A stretch of DNA of 64,000 nucleotides from Harmonia axyridis (taxonomy: Eukaryota > Arthropoda > Insecta > Coleoptera > Coccinellidae), in the NCBI RefSeq assembly GCF_914767665.1, contig NC_059504.1:25770001-25834000 (forward strand), given 5' to 3'. The first letter of the stretch is position 1. The number at the start of each line of letters is the position of its first letter. Made by a program: the position numbers and the translations under genes. Shown piece by piece: positions 10,618-22,927 of the stretch. The notes beneath the pieces are model-generated. The model had not been told where the DNA came from. It ran no database searches and was given only the letters and a program-made list of their open reading frames with translations.

Positions 10618-11745
10618 AACACTGAAAAAATTATTACTTCTCTAGGGATCCTGGGGTAAGTTTTTCAACCCCAAAACTGGAAAATTCATATCTCCGGAAG
10701 TATGAGCAAAAGCACACCCATATTTCTCATATAGATCACTAGTGTCGGGAATCTATCGATTCCCTCGAAAATATTCGAGTTGAGTCAAATTTCGAACCCC
10801 TTCGAATGCTAAAAACAGAAGAACTCGGTGTAAAAACTTGGAATGATCAAAGCCACAAACCTAAGAGATCTGTAGAAAGGCTTTGCTAACGTTCGAATGG
10901 AAAACGGCCTGAATGCCTATAAAACTCGGCATTTTAGTTCGAATAATTCAATTGAGTTCAGTCCAGTCTACAACTACAACATATGTGCAACACTTGCACC
11001 GACAACGAGAAGAGTAAAGATCTGTGCCGGAGACCGGCGAAAAAGTACCTGCGACCCAGCCGCCACGACCCAAGTGTCCAACGCCCCTTAAAAACGATTA
11101 GATCTAAATATCATCTTCTTCACACATTTTTAGTAGGTTGGAAATAAATTGAATAAAAGTTTTTATCCCGTTCTTTTATTTCCCTAATTTGTCCTTGACC
11201 GTGAACTACTTTAGTCATAGAATAAGGACCACAACCCACACTAGTAACAATATAAATGAACACTAAAAAATTATTCACTTTCCTTGGGCCACTGGGGTAG
11301 TTTTTACAACGCCAACGAGTATGGCACTGGAGCACAACCATATATAGCTCGTAGATTAATAGTAGCGGTATGAAAAATAATAAAAAATGATTCACTTCCC
11401 TTGAGATCCTGAGGTAGTTTTTCTTCCAAACCCTAAATCTCAAAAAATCATATTTCCGGAAGTATGCACCGGAGTACAACAATATTTCTTTTATATAATA
11501 CTTTAAGCGTTATGAATAAACATTAAAAAAATTATTCACTTCCCTAGGGATTCTGAGATAGTTTTTTCAACCCTTATTTCGAAAATTCATATCTCCAGAA
11601 GAATGCTTGGGAAGAGAACACAACCATTTTCGTTTATAGAATCAATGTGCATAAACCCTGAAAAAGTATTCCAACTCCCATGAGATCCTAGGGTAGTTTT
11701 TACAACGTCTAAATTACAAAAATTCGCATCGGTCCGCCTCATACT
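10618..11745. repeat. Diverged tandem satellite, about 140-bp unit, split by a solo LTR
   Basis: Units share AAAAAATTATTCACTTCCCT, GAGATCCTGAGGTAGTTTTT and CATATCTCCGGAAGTATG. Copies lie near 10618-10742, 11262-11370, 11372-11515, 11518-11650 and 11655-11745. The first is separated from the rest by the LTR at 10743-11240. Divergence between units is substantial, so the array is old. Confidence 0.75.
10743..11240 (+). mobile_element. Solo LTR, 498 bp, with CTAG target duplication
   Basis: It begins TGTCGGGAATC and ends CAACCCACA. It is flanked by CTAG at 10739-10742 and 11241-11244, a 4-bp duplication of the kind made by Gypsy-type integrases. Inside are a TATAAAA box (10918-10924) and AATAAA (11143-11148) in the expected order. 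No internal retroviral-type coding region adjoins it, so it is a recombined solo copy. The flanks join into one satellite unit. Confidence 0.7.
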
Positions 11746-14183
11746 TTCGACACCCATTTCCGCACCACCCAGTAGGAGGTGACAATTACTTAGTATGTAA
11801 CAAGAAGAGGTCTTTCATTAATTATTATCAATCCAAATTGCAAGTTCTTTGTTTTCAGATGGAGGAGAGTCTATTGGAAAATAGTTTTTCAAAAAGAAGC
11901 TTACGAATATGAGTTCTAAAGTTCCTCAATTTTTTTTTTTCGTGATTTCATACTTATCGTGGGACTCAAGGTATGAAATATCGATTTTTCTTTATTGTAA
12001 CATAAAGTCCTGTCTCCCCGAGTGAAAGGCCTATCCCACATTTTTCCTACCTTCAGAAGGAATAATATAACATATTTTAAGTGATTAAAAAAACCCTTTG
12101 TCCAGTGGAAAGTCGTTGTTTTAATGGTTTATCCCAAGGCAGCGGTTGCACCTGTATGTAATCTTCCAAGGATGCAATATGTGCATGAATGAGCGCTCAG
12201 AAGCTCTAAACTTCACGTTCGTGTTTTCTTAATTTTACTTGACGAAACCATACTAATTCAAATAGGAGCCAATCCTTTTATTATTGGCGCCGGTGACCAT
12301 TTTTATATATAGCCAATAAAACGAAGGTATTAACAACTGGATACTGAATAGAAAGGTTGAATGGAATCAATGTATCAACTGAATGTACGATACACGATTT
12401 ATGAAAATTACTTGTGATAAATTAACTACAGTGTCAGAGGATTGCTAAAAAGATGAAGTGGCAATTTGAGATCCGACTAAACATTGCGAATTAAAGACAG
12501 ACAATTAATTGTCTTGAGATTAATCTCAATATGAAGTGGAAAATAATTGAGTGGAACATGTAAATTGAAAAAACAATGGATTTTTTGATAACACAAGCTC
12601 TCAAATCATTTTAATATAATATTACAATCTTAGAAAATTTATGGAATTTTTTCATGTTTTTAGATAAAATGGAGGTACATATAATTTTGGGTAACATTAG
12701 ATCTAGGATGCAGAATATCGAATTATCAACGCAAATTTCTGTTGATAAGATACCTAATGAAATTTCAAGAATTACAATTTATGAATTATTCAAATTGATA
12801 AATTGATTTTATAACTAACATGACAGTATGTTTGTGATCGATATATCATTTCTTAGGTGAGAATATCGTATACAAGGAAATGACAACAATATTCTTTACA
12901 TATTTATTATAAGTACCAATTACGTATATTTATTGAAAAAAAAAACAAATTCTTAGTGAGATCTGCAAATTCTGAAAAAAGGTTCAGATTTTAAGTACCC
13001 ATACCATCATTTCTATTCATCGACCTATTTCAGCAATACTGTCATGTGATTAAAAAAAAAACTCAAATAATTGTGTGGAATATATTCTGTAGATAAAGAT
13101 TAATTTTGAAACAATTCTAGAAAATTATTGAACCAATCAAAAGTGACATGTTAAGAATTATGTTGAACATATTCAAAGGAAGTGTCTGAGACAGCCTCAC
13201 TTAACTCATCATTACTCAACAATTATGACCGATATCACTGTATTCAGTTTGGGTAATTTTTCAGCCAAAAGCAAGCATCTAAATTCTACATAATAGTAAA
13301 ATTTTCTCAAAATTTTGACACACAAAATTTACAATAAAGTTATGTGCTTATGTAATTCTTTATAAAAATTTTGGAGTTAACTCCAATGGTCTTTTCATAA
13401 TTAAAACAATTCCTTTCAAGAAGAATAGGAACATTGAGATAATGAAAGTGACTTTCATTAGCTGATATTATTTACAAATATAATATCATGTCAATTCGAA
13501 AGAGATCAAAATTGAATTCTCCTTCAACCTGAATAATATTTGGGGATTTAAATTTTTCCAACAAGCAATAGAGTTCAAAAATAACTAAGATCACATATAA
13601 TTTTGCAGCAATAATTGATTTATTTCAAACAATAACACTTATCATGAAAGAGAACTGTATGGATAATAATCCAGGCAAGAAAAAATTTTAATTCTCCTTC
13701 AACTAGAATAATATTGGGAGATTTGAAATTTTTTCACACAATAGTGTATTAAAATAACTAAGATCACATTATTTTGCTGCAACAATTGATTGATTTATTT
13801 CAAACAATAACAATTATTATGAAAGAGCATAGTATAGAATTTGAGCTATATATCACAATGAAAAACATTCCTTCCTATAAAAAATATTTGCACATAATCA
13901 ATAGTCGTGTAGATACTAAAAAAATGACTATTCACAGTAAATCTGTGCTTAGACAATTAGTTAACAATTAGTTCATTTCTTAAAAACTTTCCGTTCAGAA
14001 TAACATTCAACAATAAGGAAGTTATTTCATTTTTTGCTGAAAGTATAGTAAATATTGGCATTCTTCAATCCTTTCATTCATTAAGGATAGCGTCGAAATA
14101 TGTTATGCATCATAATGAAAACTAAAGATAAGAATGAAAAATAAATAACGTGGTGATTGAACAATATTTTACCATAACATTGG
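11746..14183. other. Non-coding stretch 3' of MCU
   Basis: No gene was recognised. It holds a diverged tandem duplication of about 175 bp: 13515-13660 and 13688-13835 share TTTAATTCTCCTTCAAC, AACTAAGATCACAT and TTGATTTATTTCAAACAAT. The 3' UTR of MCU should lie near its right end, but no clear poly(A) signal was assigned. Confidence 0.4.
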
Positions 14184-14474
14184 TCATTTTTGACTAGAAA
14201 TAGGGGTTCTGTTATCTATTTTTCCTAAAGTTCTTGCAATATTATCTAATGTAATTTGTGAAACACCATCTGACGATGACTGTGGAGATGAATTGATTGA
14301 ACGACTCTTAGGTAGTACTTTCAGAGGGTTTCTTAATTTTGCCAGTCTTCTATTCAATTTCACGAGTTGTTCTTGTAGTTGGTTGTACCTTTGAAGATCA
14401 AGTCCCATTCTTTTCGCTCTGTTGTGGAGTATCAGCAGTTTTTGACGGTCAGTAACACTTGGGAGTATATATTC
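14184..14474 (-). CDS. MCU: Mitochondrial calcium uniporter, terminal coding exon
   Basis: This exon supplies the last 96 residues and the stop of the inner-membrane Ca2+ channel subunit. It follows a TTCTAG acceptor in phase 0 and starts EYILPSVTDRQKLL. It continues through a charged helix (RAKRMGLDLQRYNQLQEQL) and LAKLRNPLKVLP. These are the features of the matrix-side C-terminal coiled coil of MCU, where a DLEKYNxL-like block precedes LKRLRDPLQ. The tail after the coiled coil, about 40 residues rich in serine, is longer than the short tails I know from other animals and looks lineage-specific. The stop is TGA at 14184-14186. The preceding exon is 4.6 kb away at 19084. Confidence 0.93.
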   Translation of the reverse strand, partial: EYILPSVTDRQKLLILHNRAKRMGLDLQRYNQLQEQLVKLNRRLAKLRNPLKVLPKSRSINSSPQSSSDGVSQITLDNIARTLGKIDNRTPISSQK

Positions 14475-14703
14475 CTAGAAAATATATTGATTCCAGTATA
14501 AGAAATAAACGATTTATAAGTATACAGGATGTCCCGAAATTAATGCAACAACATTTAACCAGTGATTGCAGAGACGAAATTAGCCGACCCGTATTTTTCA
14601 TTTTTGTTCAGTGGCATGCCATTTCGGAATTATAGCCTCCGGAATTTCACCTGGAATGATTTTCTGTCTTCCATATCCCAGGCCTCGGCTGTGCGAACTT
14701 CAC

Positions 14704-16871
14704 GAAATTTGGTATAGGGGGGTTTTCAGTAATGTCTAATCTGCTACTGATATTTTTTCCTTCCGGAAGCCCTTCGGAGACCCTTATCTGAGTGCCCTAT
14801 TACATTTGGCACCAAGTTTTTTAAATAACAAATTTGAATTTTCAAAAAAATGTTGATATTTTCAAGAACAACATTCAATTGTCGAACTTTTTTGTCTCTT
14901 ACAATTTTTTCATCAAACGCAAGGATTTCGAGAAAAATCACAAACTGTGATCATCAGCAAATGAAAGACTGGTAGCGCATAGATTTCAAGGTAATTATAG
15001 AACATTGCAACAGTTTATCAACGAAATTATCACTTTTATTCGTTGTCACATACTTATCATCAAATTATTCAATGAAATTATCATCAAGTTTGAGTTTTTC
15101 GGAAAAATAGTAACTTGTCCCGTTCAGCGAAGGTTCAATTCGACCTGATTTATAAGGAGTCCCAGTGAAATTCAATTATTCTGATACATTGAAATTCTGA
15201 AAAACCATATAAGTGTTCCTTACGTAAGTGAGGACGATGATGATGACCAAACTCAAATTAGTACCGTAATCAAATAGTTCAATAGTTGGAATTACTTTGG
15301 ATTTAATAGTTAATACCTTATTTCATTGAAATTCCAAACATTTTCACGAACCCTATATTAACAGTATCGTTTATTATAAAATTTAACAAAAGAAATATTT
15401 AATTTAGTAGATGCCCGAAGTGGGAACCGTCTCCTTCAACGCATGCCCGCAAACGTTTCAAAAAGTTTTCTCGTACTTTGCTGAAAACGTCTGGTATTTA
15501 CCTGATTTCGTCGGCTGCGGCTAATATTCTTTCTTGTAGCAATTCAAGAGTTAATATTGGTTCGGCATAAACGAGTTCCTTCATGGCTCCCCAGAAGAAA
15601 AAGTCCATTGCGTTCAAGTCCGGAGATCGTGGGGGCCATCTTATGCCAGGGGAATTGTTGCCGATCCAACGTCCTGGGAAATTTTCGTTCAACCACTCAG
15701 TTACGATCTGTGCCCGATGTGGTGGAGCGCCATCGTTCATGAACCACAAATTCTGTCTAATACCAAGGGAAACATCTTCCATGAGAATTGGTAATTGTTC
15801 TTCCAACATATTGAGGTAAGCTCAGCATTTAGACGATTTGGCAAAAAAATAGGGGCCAATGTGACAATCTCCAACTAACCGAAAACTTTTCTTGAGAATG
15901 GGTTTGTCTCAACATGAGTGGATTTTCCATAGCCCAGTAATAGAGGTTATGTAAATTCATTATTCCATCCTTCGTAAAGGACGCCTCATCGGTGAAAAAA
16001 AAAACTTCAAAAAATCTGGATTCTGGTTAAAACGATTCAGAGTCCATTCACAGAAACTTCTTCTTCTTGGAAAGTCTTCAGGTTTGAGTTTCTGAACTGT
16101 TTGGAAATGGAAGGGCTTCAGTAACTGTTTCCATTAGCCGTCGGTGGATACGCGAAAACATTTGGTGATGAGGATGTCTTCGTTGGGGATATCTTTCAGC
16201 GTATATTCGACGAGCCAAGTTTGTATTTGCACGGGCCTCTCCATGAATGAAATGCATTTGAACTCTTTCTTCAACGGTATATCTTTCCATTTTACCGAAA
16301 CGAGCAGACACAATGATCAGTGGATTCATGGAATCTGGCGAATTTTTAATTTTATCAATCAAAAGGCGGATATATGCAACGTTTGGTTATCCCGTTGAAT
16401 TCCATAAGCAAACAGTTTTCATTCTATCTTTACACTTTATTATATTCACTTCGAATAAATTTTCGAATTTTTCCGTAAAAATGAGACTTGATGATAATTT
16501 CATTGAATAATTTGATGATAAGTATTTGATAACGAATAAAAGTAATAATTTCGTTGATAAAGTGTTGCCATGTTCGATAATTACTTCGAAATCTATGCGC
16601 TACCAGTCTTTCATTTGCTGATGATCACAGTTTGTGATTTTTCTCGAAATCCTTGCGTTTGATGAAAAAATTGTAAGAGACAAAAAAGTTTGACAATTGA
16701 GTGTTGTTCTTGAAAATATCAACATTTTTTTGAAAATTCAAATTTGTTAATTAAAAAACTTGGTTCCAAAGGTAATACGGCACTCACATAAGGGTCTCCG
16801 AAGGGCTTCCGGAAGGAAAAAATATCAGAAGCAGATTAGACATGACTGAAAACCCCCCTATACCAAATTTC
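14704..16871 (-). mobile_element. DUF4817-type IS630/Tc1-mariner transposon with about 400-bp TIRs
   Basis: The terminal inverted repeats span about 14704-15110 and 16465-16871. Both outer ends carry GAAATTTGGTATAGGGGGG in opposite orientation. The enclosed minus-strand transposase is broken. The element lies in the MCU intron between the last two coding exons, in the same orientation as the gene. The arms differ at scattered positions, so the insertion is not recent. Just left of it, 14521-14700 starts TACAGGATGTCCCGAAATT, which looks like the end of a further mariner-type fragment. Confidence 0.8.
15498..16362 (-). pseudogene. Broken DUF4817 transposase
   Basis: On the minus strand, 16078-16362 encodes the N-terminal helix-turn-helix of the DUF4817 type. 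It reads RYTVEERVQMHFIHGEA and then LARRIYAERYPQRRHPHHQ. Frame 15498-15809 encodes the catalytic C-terminus with NDGAPPHRAQIVTEWLNENF, WPPRSPDLNAMDFFFWG and a final ILAAADEIR. The second and third catalytic regions of the DDE fold (the D of NDGAPPH and the SPDLN block) are recognisable. The two parts are in different frames and the linking segment carries stops, so no functional enzyme is encoded. The gene sits centrally between the long TIRs and was the element's own transposase. Confidence 0.85.
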
Positions 16872-19083
16872 ACACATAATGTTCCTATCACAGGAGAAAT
16901 TATTTATGTTCTATGTATTTGATCGTTGCAGGTTCAAAATAAATTAAGGTGTATTTTATACTAGAGACCACCGATTCATATGAGGTTTTCAAAACAGTGA
17001 AAAAAATCGAATAATAATTCGATTCAATGATTTCTTCATCCCAGAAAGTTTTTATTTTTCGAATGGAAAAAAGTTAATGATTTTTTTGTTAACCTTTCCA
17101 CCAAGTTTTTTTTTAATTAATTTTCCTATAAAAATATCAGAGAAAAAGTCTGGTCGAAGACTAAAATTTTTGAAATCAAAAATAAACACTCGTGAAGTAG
17201 GTACTGCCTTCTTTCAAAGAAACTTGTATTGTTATATTCCTTATTTCTACTGATCATTCAATCGTTCTGACAATTTGTTTCATTTGATTTATAATGAATT
17301 TCCATCAAGGACCGAATCTCTAAAATAATATATTGTGCAACAAGTGGGGAAACTTTTCTCGCGAGTGTGGAAGTTTGTGACACGAGCCTGAAAGGCAAGT
17401 GCCGCAAACACACGAGTAAAAAAAGGACTTTCTCCACATGTTGCATACTATACTTTTCCTATAACTACACAAATTTCAATAATACAAGTAATGGACTTAA
17501 TTCAAATCGAAATGGCCTTCGTTGACAGTATGTGCTAATTTATTGCGTTTCCATAGAAACAACTCAAAAGCCGAATTTCATTGGTCCACCAAGCGAGGTG
17601 TGGGCAAAGTGCCGTGAGAAATAATATTTCCCACAGTATGAGCAATACATAGTTTTGAAATTGGGTAAGCCATGTAGAATACGCTACTTTTCATAGCAGT
17701 TGTAGGAAAAAAGTTTTTTCTTGTTTTTTCGAATTGAGAGAAGGTATAGACACGTGTTGAGATCAAATTTTGAATAACTTCGAAGATGGATAAGAACTAT
17801 TTCTCTAAATGACATCGTTTTAGGTTGAATAATGAAACGTTCACTCATCTATCTCGAGGTCTCGTAGAATATTTCTACAAAGTAAGTCAACCAAAACCAA
17901 GTATGTAAGTGGGTGACTGGATTTTGTGACTTATTCGTTGGGTAAAATATCACAGGATATTTAATTATACTATCGGAAAAACTATTGACAATGGTAATAA
18001 AAAGTTATTATGGATAAATTCAAAATTCCAAAAAAAAGTTCGACTGGTTTTTAAATTTGACTAGAGACCACTTCTGACAAATTTTTGTTCATTTGATTTG
18101 TTCTTGCATAATATACTTCATAAATTGAAACGAGTTCTATTATTCATATGTTTTATCGACATATCATCACATCTTTCTAAAGCAATAAAGAACAATTTCC
18201 TAATTATGACATTTGTATGAAAAATACACATCTTTTTTCCCACCAGTTCAAGAACTGAAAATCAGTGGAAAACCACAGATAAGCGATCTCTCGTTGATTA
18301 ACAATTTATCTATATAGGTGAACATTGAAATAACCCGATTGAATCGATTTAAATGTTAAATTTATTGGGATGAAAAAGAAAGCATTAATAAAACACTCGT
18401 TATAAAAATAGAACATTTCATCATAATTTTGTTATATGGATACTCAACCTGATAAAGCTGCATATTCCTCAATTAGAAATATGAGGAAATAATAGCAATA
18501 ATTACAATGCACCGCCATCAACAATATCCTTAATTTTGGAATAATTTTATTAAGTATGTTAAATTTACTCAATGAAGATTATTTTTATAATTATCACGCA
18601 TTTCAAGAATAACCATTAATTTTTTCGGCTATCACAAAATATTTGAAAATGTTCGAGAAAAGAATGCCTTCTAAAATCTTTTAAAATCACCTTTGTATTG
18701 CACAGAATCAAAAAATTGAATATATATATGAAAACTATAATAAATAAATTGAATAATTATATAAATTGCTACTTTACATATTATGATTTTTTTTAAACAG
18801 AAACGATACATTTTCTGAAGTAAACATTTTCAAAAATATACAGGTACATAACAGGCATACCAAAATAATCAATGAGCATCACCAATATCAACACTTCTTT
18901 TTCCTCTAGAGTAGAAACTTTTGTCTTGATATTGTTTATAAGTTTAATATCTCATTCACAAACCTCATTGATCTATATTTTATTCGAAAATACCATATCT
19001 ATTGAAGAAAGAAATGTTGTTTTCGAGGAGCTTAGAATTTATTAGTAAAACGTAATTACAATTCAGATAAAATGAGAACTTAC
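16872..19083. other. MCU intron sequence
   Basis: No exon was seen. It contains a CG-bearing palindrome at 17335-17446; 17447-19083 is featureless and AT-rich. Confidence 0.4.
17335..17446. repeat. Imperfect palindrome of the CTCGTG/CACGAG class
   Basis: GTGCAACAAGTGG...AGTTTGTGACACGAGCC on the left pairs with GCAAACACACGAGT...CCACATGTTGCA on the right, with a small GCCTGAAAGGC centre. It is GC-richer than its surroundings. Confidence 0.65.
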
Positions 19084-19287
19084 CTCTTTTGTCAAAACGT
19101 AGTAGGAATACATAGCCATAGCAGTTCCATAAGTAACAAAATAGGTGACAGGTTCCATAATATCCCAGGAATATTCCCACCAAGTGAGTCTGGCTAAGAT
19201 TCCAAACTGAACGGACATAAAACCTAAGCCAGCCCAAGACAGCCAGTTTCCTCTTTTTTCTGCAATAACTTCCAAGTCCCTTATTTG
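19084..19287 (-). CDS. MCU: Mitochondrial calcium uniporter, pore exon
   Basis: This 68-codon exon is in phase 0 at both ends (TTTCTAG acceptor, GTAAGT donor). It holds the channel itself. After the last residues of the first coiled coil (QIRDLEVIAEKRGN) come membrane segment 1 (WLSWAGLGFMSVQFGILARL) and the loop TWWEYSWDIMEP with the DIME selectivity motif. Membrane segment 2 (VTYFVTYGTAMAMYSYYVL) follows. The acidic residues of DIME form the Ca2+ filter and the tryptophan before them stacks against the ring; both are intact. The intervening loop faces the intermembrane space. The exon is spliced between 27528 and 14474. Nothing suggests a pseudogene. Confidence 0.97.
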
Positions 19288-20305
19288 CTAGAAAAAAATC
19301 CAAGAAGGATGAATATAAAAATAAACATGAAAACCGAAATCGAGAATCGACAGTTGTAGTATACACTGTTGGCAAGACTACATCTTGGGTTAGTGAATAT
19401 CAATGTGAGAAATAGAGAAGTTGGAAAATAAATCTATTTGGTCTTTTACCAAGGTGAATAAATATAAAATGAGACATAATTATAACGAAGATTTGTAGAA
19501 TTCCACTTCAAACATGGCTCGAAGGGACTTGCTCACGACATCGTCTATCTTCAAAAGTAGATCACACTTTTTTTGAAGAATATATCCAATATTACTTTTA
19601 TATCTAAGGTGGCAACAATGAGCGTTGCTTTTATGCTTGATCAGTCGCTTGTGAAGTAATGATTTATTATACAGAGTGAGCCATTGAAAACGAAACAGCG
19701 GCTCTGTAGGTCGGCAGAACCGAATCACTCGGACACGTCAATCACAATTCAGAAGAGACATCATTCGCGATGAAATTCACTCGAAATACATTTAATTTTT
19801 TTGAGCTGTGACCGCCACCCTTAATATTTTAAATGACACCATCTGGCAAGTAATATCTCATTTATATTTTCCTTTTCATTATCAAATAACAAAAATAAAT
19901 TCATTATATCAATTTGTCCTCGAGATATAGGAACTTGAATTTCGGAAATTACATTTTATTCACAATTATGCAGGGTGTTTCAAAATTGATACAACATTGT
20001 ATTACAAGGCATGAAAAACAAACATTTGTTTTTTCTTTATTTTTATTGAATTTTCAGATTGCATGGAATAAATGAAACCAAGTTTGTTCGAAGTTTCATA
20101 TGCTCATTCTGGTAGAATTCAGAAGCTCTGGAGTTATTATCGACCCAAAAATTCCATACCATAAGTAACACTAGTAACAGTTGCGTATAAATTATTGAGG
20201 GCCAAATTGTCTTTCTTCTTGTCCGTAGATTGAATTAATTGAATAACAGGTTTGTGACTTGAGGACTGAACAAATCAAATAAATCATTGTATTATTGTCG
20301 ACGTT
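19288..20305. other. MCU intron sequence with MITE ends
   Basis: No exon. TATACAGAGTGAGCCATTG near 19669 and GCAGGGTGTTTCAAAATTG near 19973 look like terminal sequences of mariner-type MITEs, but partner ends were not found. Confidence 0.35.
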
Positions 20306-20944
20306 TCGATCCCAATGTTTCTTGAAAAAGATCCAAATTGGGAACGAAACGTCGATAATTCTATAAGGGACTTTTATTTGAGTTCTCCATTCATCAAGCC
20401 ACAATTAATTATTAAGGGCTCAAACATGTAAATTGTGGAAATCAAATATTCCAGAGCGTGTAAAGGTCGACTCGTATGTTCAAAATTTTTGGTTATGTCC
20501 CCAAGTATCTCGCTGATTCAGATTTAGGTGCGTTTTTATTCACAAAAACATAAATATATATATATTTATGTTTTTGTGAATAAAAACGCACCTAAATCTG
20601 AATCAGCGAGATACTTGGGGACATAACCAAAAATTTTGAACATACGAGTCAGATTTAGGTGCGTTTTTATTCACAAAAACATAAATATATATATATTTAT
20701 GTTTTTGTGAATAAAAACGCACCTAAATCTGAATCAGCGAGATACTTGGGGACATAACCAAAAATTTTGAACATACGAGTCGACCTTTACACGCTCTGGA
20801 ATATTTGATTTCCACAATTTACATGTTTGAGCCCTTAATAATTAATTGTGGCTTGATGAATGGAGAACTCAAATAAAAGTCCCTTATAGAATTATCGACG
20901 TTTCGTTCCCAATTTGGATCTTTTTCAAAAAACATTGGGATCGA
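20306..20944. repeat. 639-bp near-perfect palindrome with duplicated core
   Basis: Arm A (20306-20518, 213 bases) is the reverse complement of arm A' (20732-20944) with almost no mismatches. Between them lie two identical copies of an 82-base self-palindrome (20519-20600 and 20650-20731). A 49-base spacer (20601-20649) separates these copies and repeats the first 49 bases of A'. The layout is A-P-a'-P-A'. Each P has an (AT)n centre. A smaller inverted pair, CGACGTTTCG and CGAAACGTCG, sits at the outer edge of arm A. It lies in the third MCU coding-region intron. Confidence 0.92.
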
Positions 20945-21147
20945 ATATATATAAATAAAATATCGTATATATATAAATAAAATATCGTATATATAAATAA
21001 AATATCGCGGAATTCTTCACTGAAAAAATTTTTGAATAAGGGTATAATGAGATTGTAGTCCTTGAGATAGAGTGAAAAATGTTTAATATAATATTGAGGA
21101 CAAATCATTCGAACGTTTCTCATATCTCTTTTAGTTATGAATTATAG
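20945..21147. repeat. ATATAAATAAAATATCGT short tandem units
   Basis: Three to four copies of an 18-20 base AT-rich unit directly follow the palindrome (20945-21006). The rest is featureless. Confidence 0.6.
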
Positions 21148-21250
21148 TGAATTCGACTGGATGCACTAGTGCGAATTATTTCGAGTTTTTGTAGAGCTAA
21201 ATGACATAATTAGCTCGAATTAATTCGCACTGGCGCAGCCAGGTCGAATA
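21148..21250. repeat. Palindromic dispersed repeat
   Basis: GTGCGAATTATTTCGAG on the left pairs with CTCGAATTAATTCGCAC on the right, around GAGCTAAATGACATAATTAGCTC-like sequence. The right half recurs at 9470-9530. Confidence 0.6.
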
Positions 21251-21658
21251 CGCTATAATACGTGCAAAAATACAACCGATATTTATAATCCGTAATAACG
21301 CAAAAAAAACGCGATAAATGAATGTGAACGTAGGCGCGTTCCTTAGAGAATCAATGATGCGTTATTGTTTTAACATCGAATGGAAAGCGTAATTAAAAAA
21401 CATCTGACAAATGTTTGACATGCAGGGTGATGCGTCGCGATGGACTATTAGACGTTTATGGAACACTAATTATAATTTTGTGCTGTAAATTTGGATTTTG
21501 AGGTTTGAAACTATGACCTTTCTCCCTAAAATATTTTCAGACCTTTATAACTTCCGGACCTTCCTTATTAAAGTTCTCATTAGAATATTCAATTCGGCTG
21601 CCTATTCGCAATATATCCGAATCTAGAAATAGTTAAAATGATGATATTTGATTTGATT

Positions 21659-21843
21659 TTGGGATTGAACTATTATTATTAGGATTATGATGGAAAAAAA
21701 ATGATTGTTACTTGTTTAATTTGACATAACATGAATGGATAATATTATCCATTAATTTTATGTGTTCTCTCGCTTAATAAACTCTTAAGTCCAAATAAAC
21801 AAGTAACTATTTTCCTTCATAATCCTAATAATAATTCAATCCC
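21659..21843. mobile_element. MITE with about 50-bp TIRs
   Basis: GGGATTGAACTATTATTATT at the left end returns inverted as AATAATAATTCAATCCC at the right end (21827-21843). The match continues inward through the GTTACTTGTTT block. It abuts the SINE on its right. Confidence 0.7.
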
Positions 21844-22010
21844 AGCTGCCTTGGTAGTACAGTGGACTGAAGAGTCGACTGTGGTGCCGAAGGTACCGGG
21901 TTCGAATCCTATAGGTAGGTCATGGATGTTGTACACGTCCGGTGATGGTTATGTTAGAGGCTAATGACCGTAGCAGTCGATGCCTTCAACAAAAAAAAAT
22001 TCAATCAAAA
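21844..22010 (+). mobile_element. tRNA-derived SINE
   Basis: The head carries a polymerase III A box (TGGTAGTACAGTGG, from 21852) and a perfect B box (GGTTCGAATCC, 21899-21909). A tRNA-unrelated body and an A-rich tail near 21990-22010 follow. The acceptor arm does not pair cleanly, so it is not a working tRNA gene. Confidence 0.7.
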
Positions 22011-22927
22011 AATCAAGTAAATTTTCCGAGCACAATCGAGAGCAACGATATAGGACAGGACATAGCATGGTAAGCATGGTAAGCACAGAGTTGACGAACC
22101 ACAGAGAAATTCTTCTTTTTTCTGTATTGACTATATAAATACCCATCGCAAAATCTCAGCCCGATGAGATCTGCAATCACGGAAAAATTGGGTATTTCTT
22201 TACTTTTTTTAAAATTTCTTCACTTGTGATAACATGATCAATATGAAATTTTACGTAAAGCTAAAAATTACACCTATAGGTGTAATTTTAAAAACGTTTA
22301 CGGTATTATTATATAGGTACCTTTCTGCGCTATCAACCTTGAGTTTCCTGAAGACATTAACAATACAAAGTTTTGCACGATGCGTCAAATAGTTATTCTA
22401 TATACAGGGTGAGTCTTTGACTTGTACATATATTTCAACCGAAGATTCCTGAGGTCAATAGAAACCCTTTTTTCATTTACCATTTTTTCCGATTCGGCCC
22501 GGTTAAAAAGATACAGGCTGTTGAAAATCGATAAAAAAATGTCATTTTCCGTTATATCTCGGAAATGGTTGTATAGAAAAAAATGAATTTCGGGATATAG
22601 TTTTTCATGTATGTGATGAATCTTCTCCGTACACAAAATTTTATCCACATCTCCCCGTTTCTTCATTATGAACACTTCATCCTATAAAAATACCAGAAAT
22701 TCAAAGAAGCGAACTCTTAAAAGTAACTAGGACGTTCATTGAAGGATATTTAGCTAATTTGAAAAATAAAAGTATTCTTCATATTTTCTCGTATATTGAG
22801 CCGTTTTCGAGTAATATGTGTTTAAAAAAAAAAAAAAATCTGTGAAATTCAAAAAATTGGGTACTTTGGCTAATTGCAACTCTGATAGAAAAAACTCACA
22901 GAAATGAATATTTGCTACGTTGTCAGG

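Noticed and set aside
11120..11482. 120-codon minus-strand gene
   Set aside because: It runs across the solo LTR and the satellite units, so the frame is accidental.
20330..20360. Third hammerhead, because of GAACGAAACGTCG
   Set aside because: No CTGATGA core upstream and no stem II; the motif belongs to an inverted pair at the palindrome's edge.
21844..21920. tRNA gene
   Set aside because: A and B boxes are good but the acceptor stem does not pair and a SINE body with A-rich tail follows.
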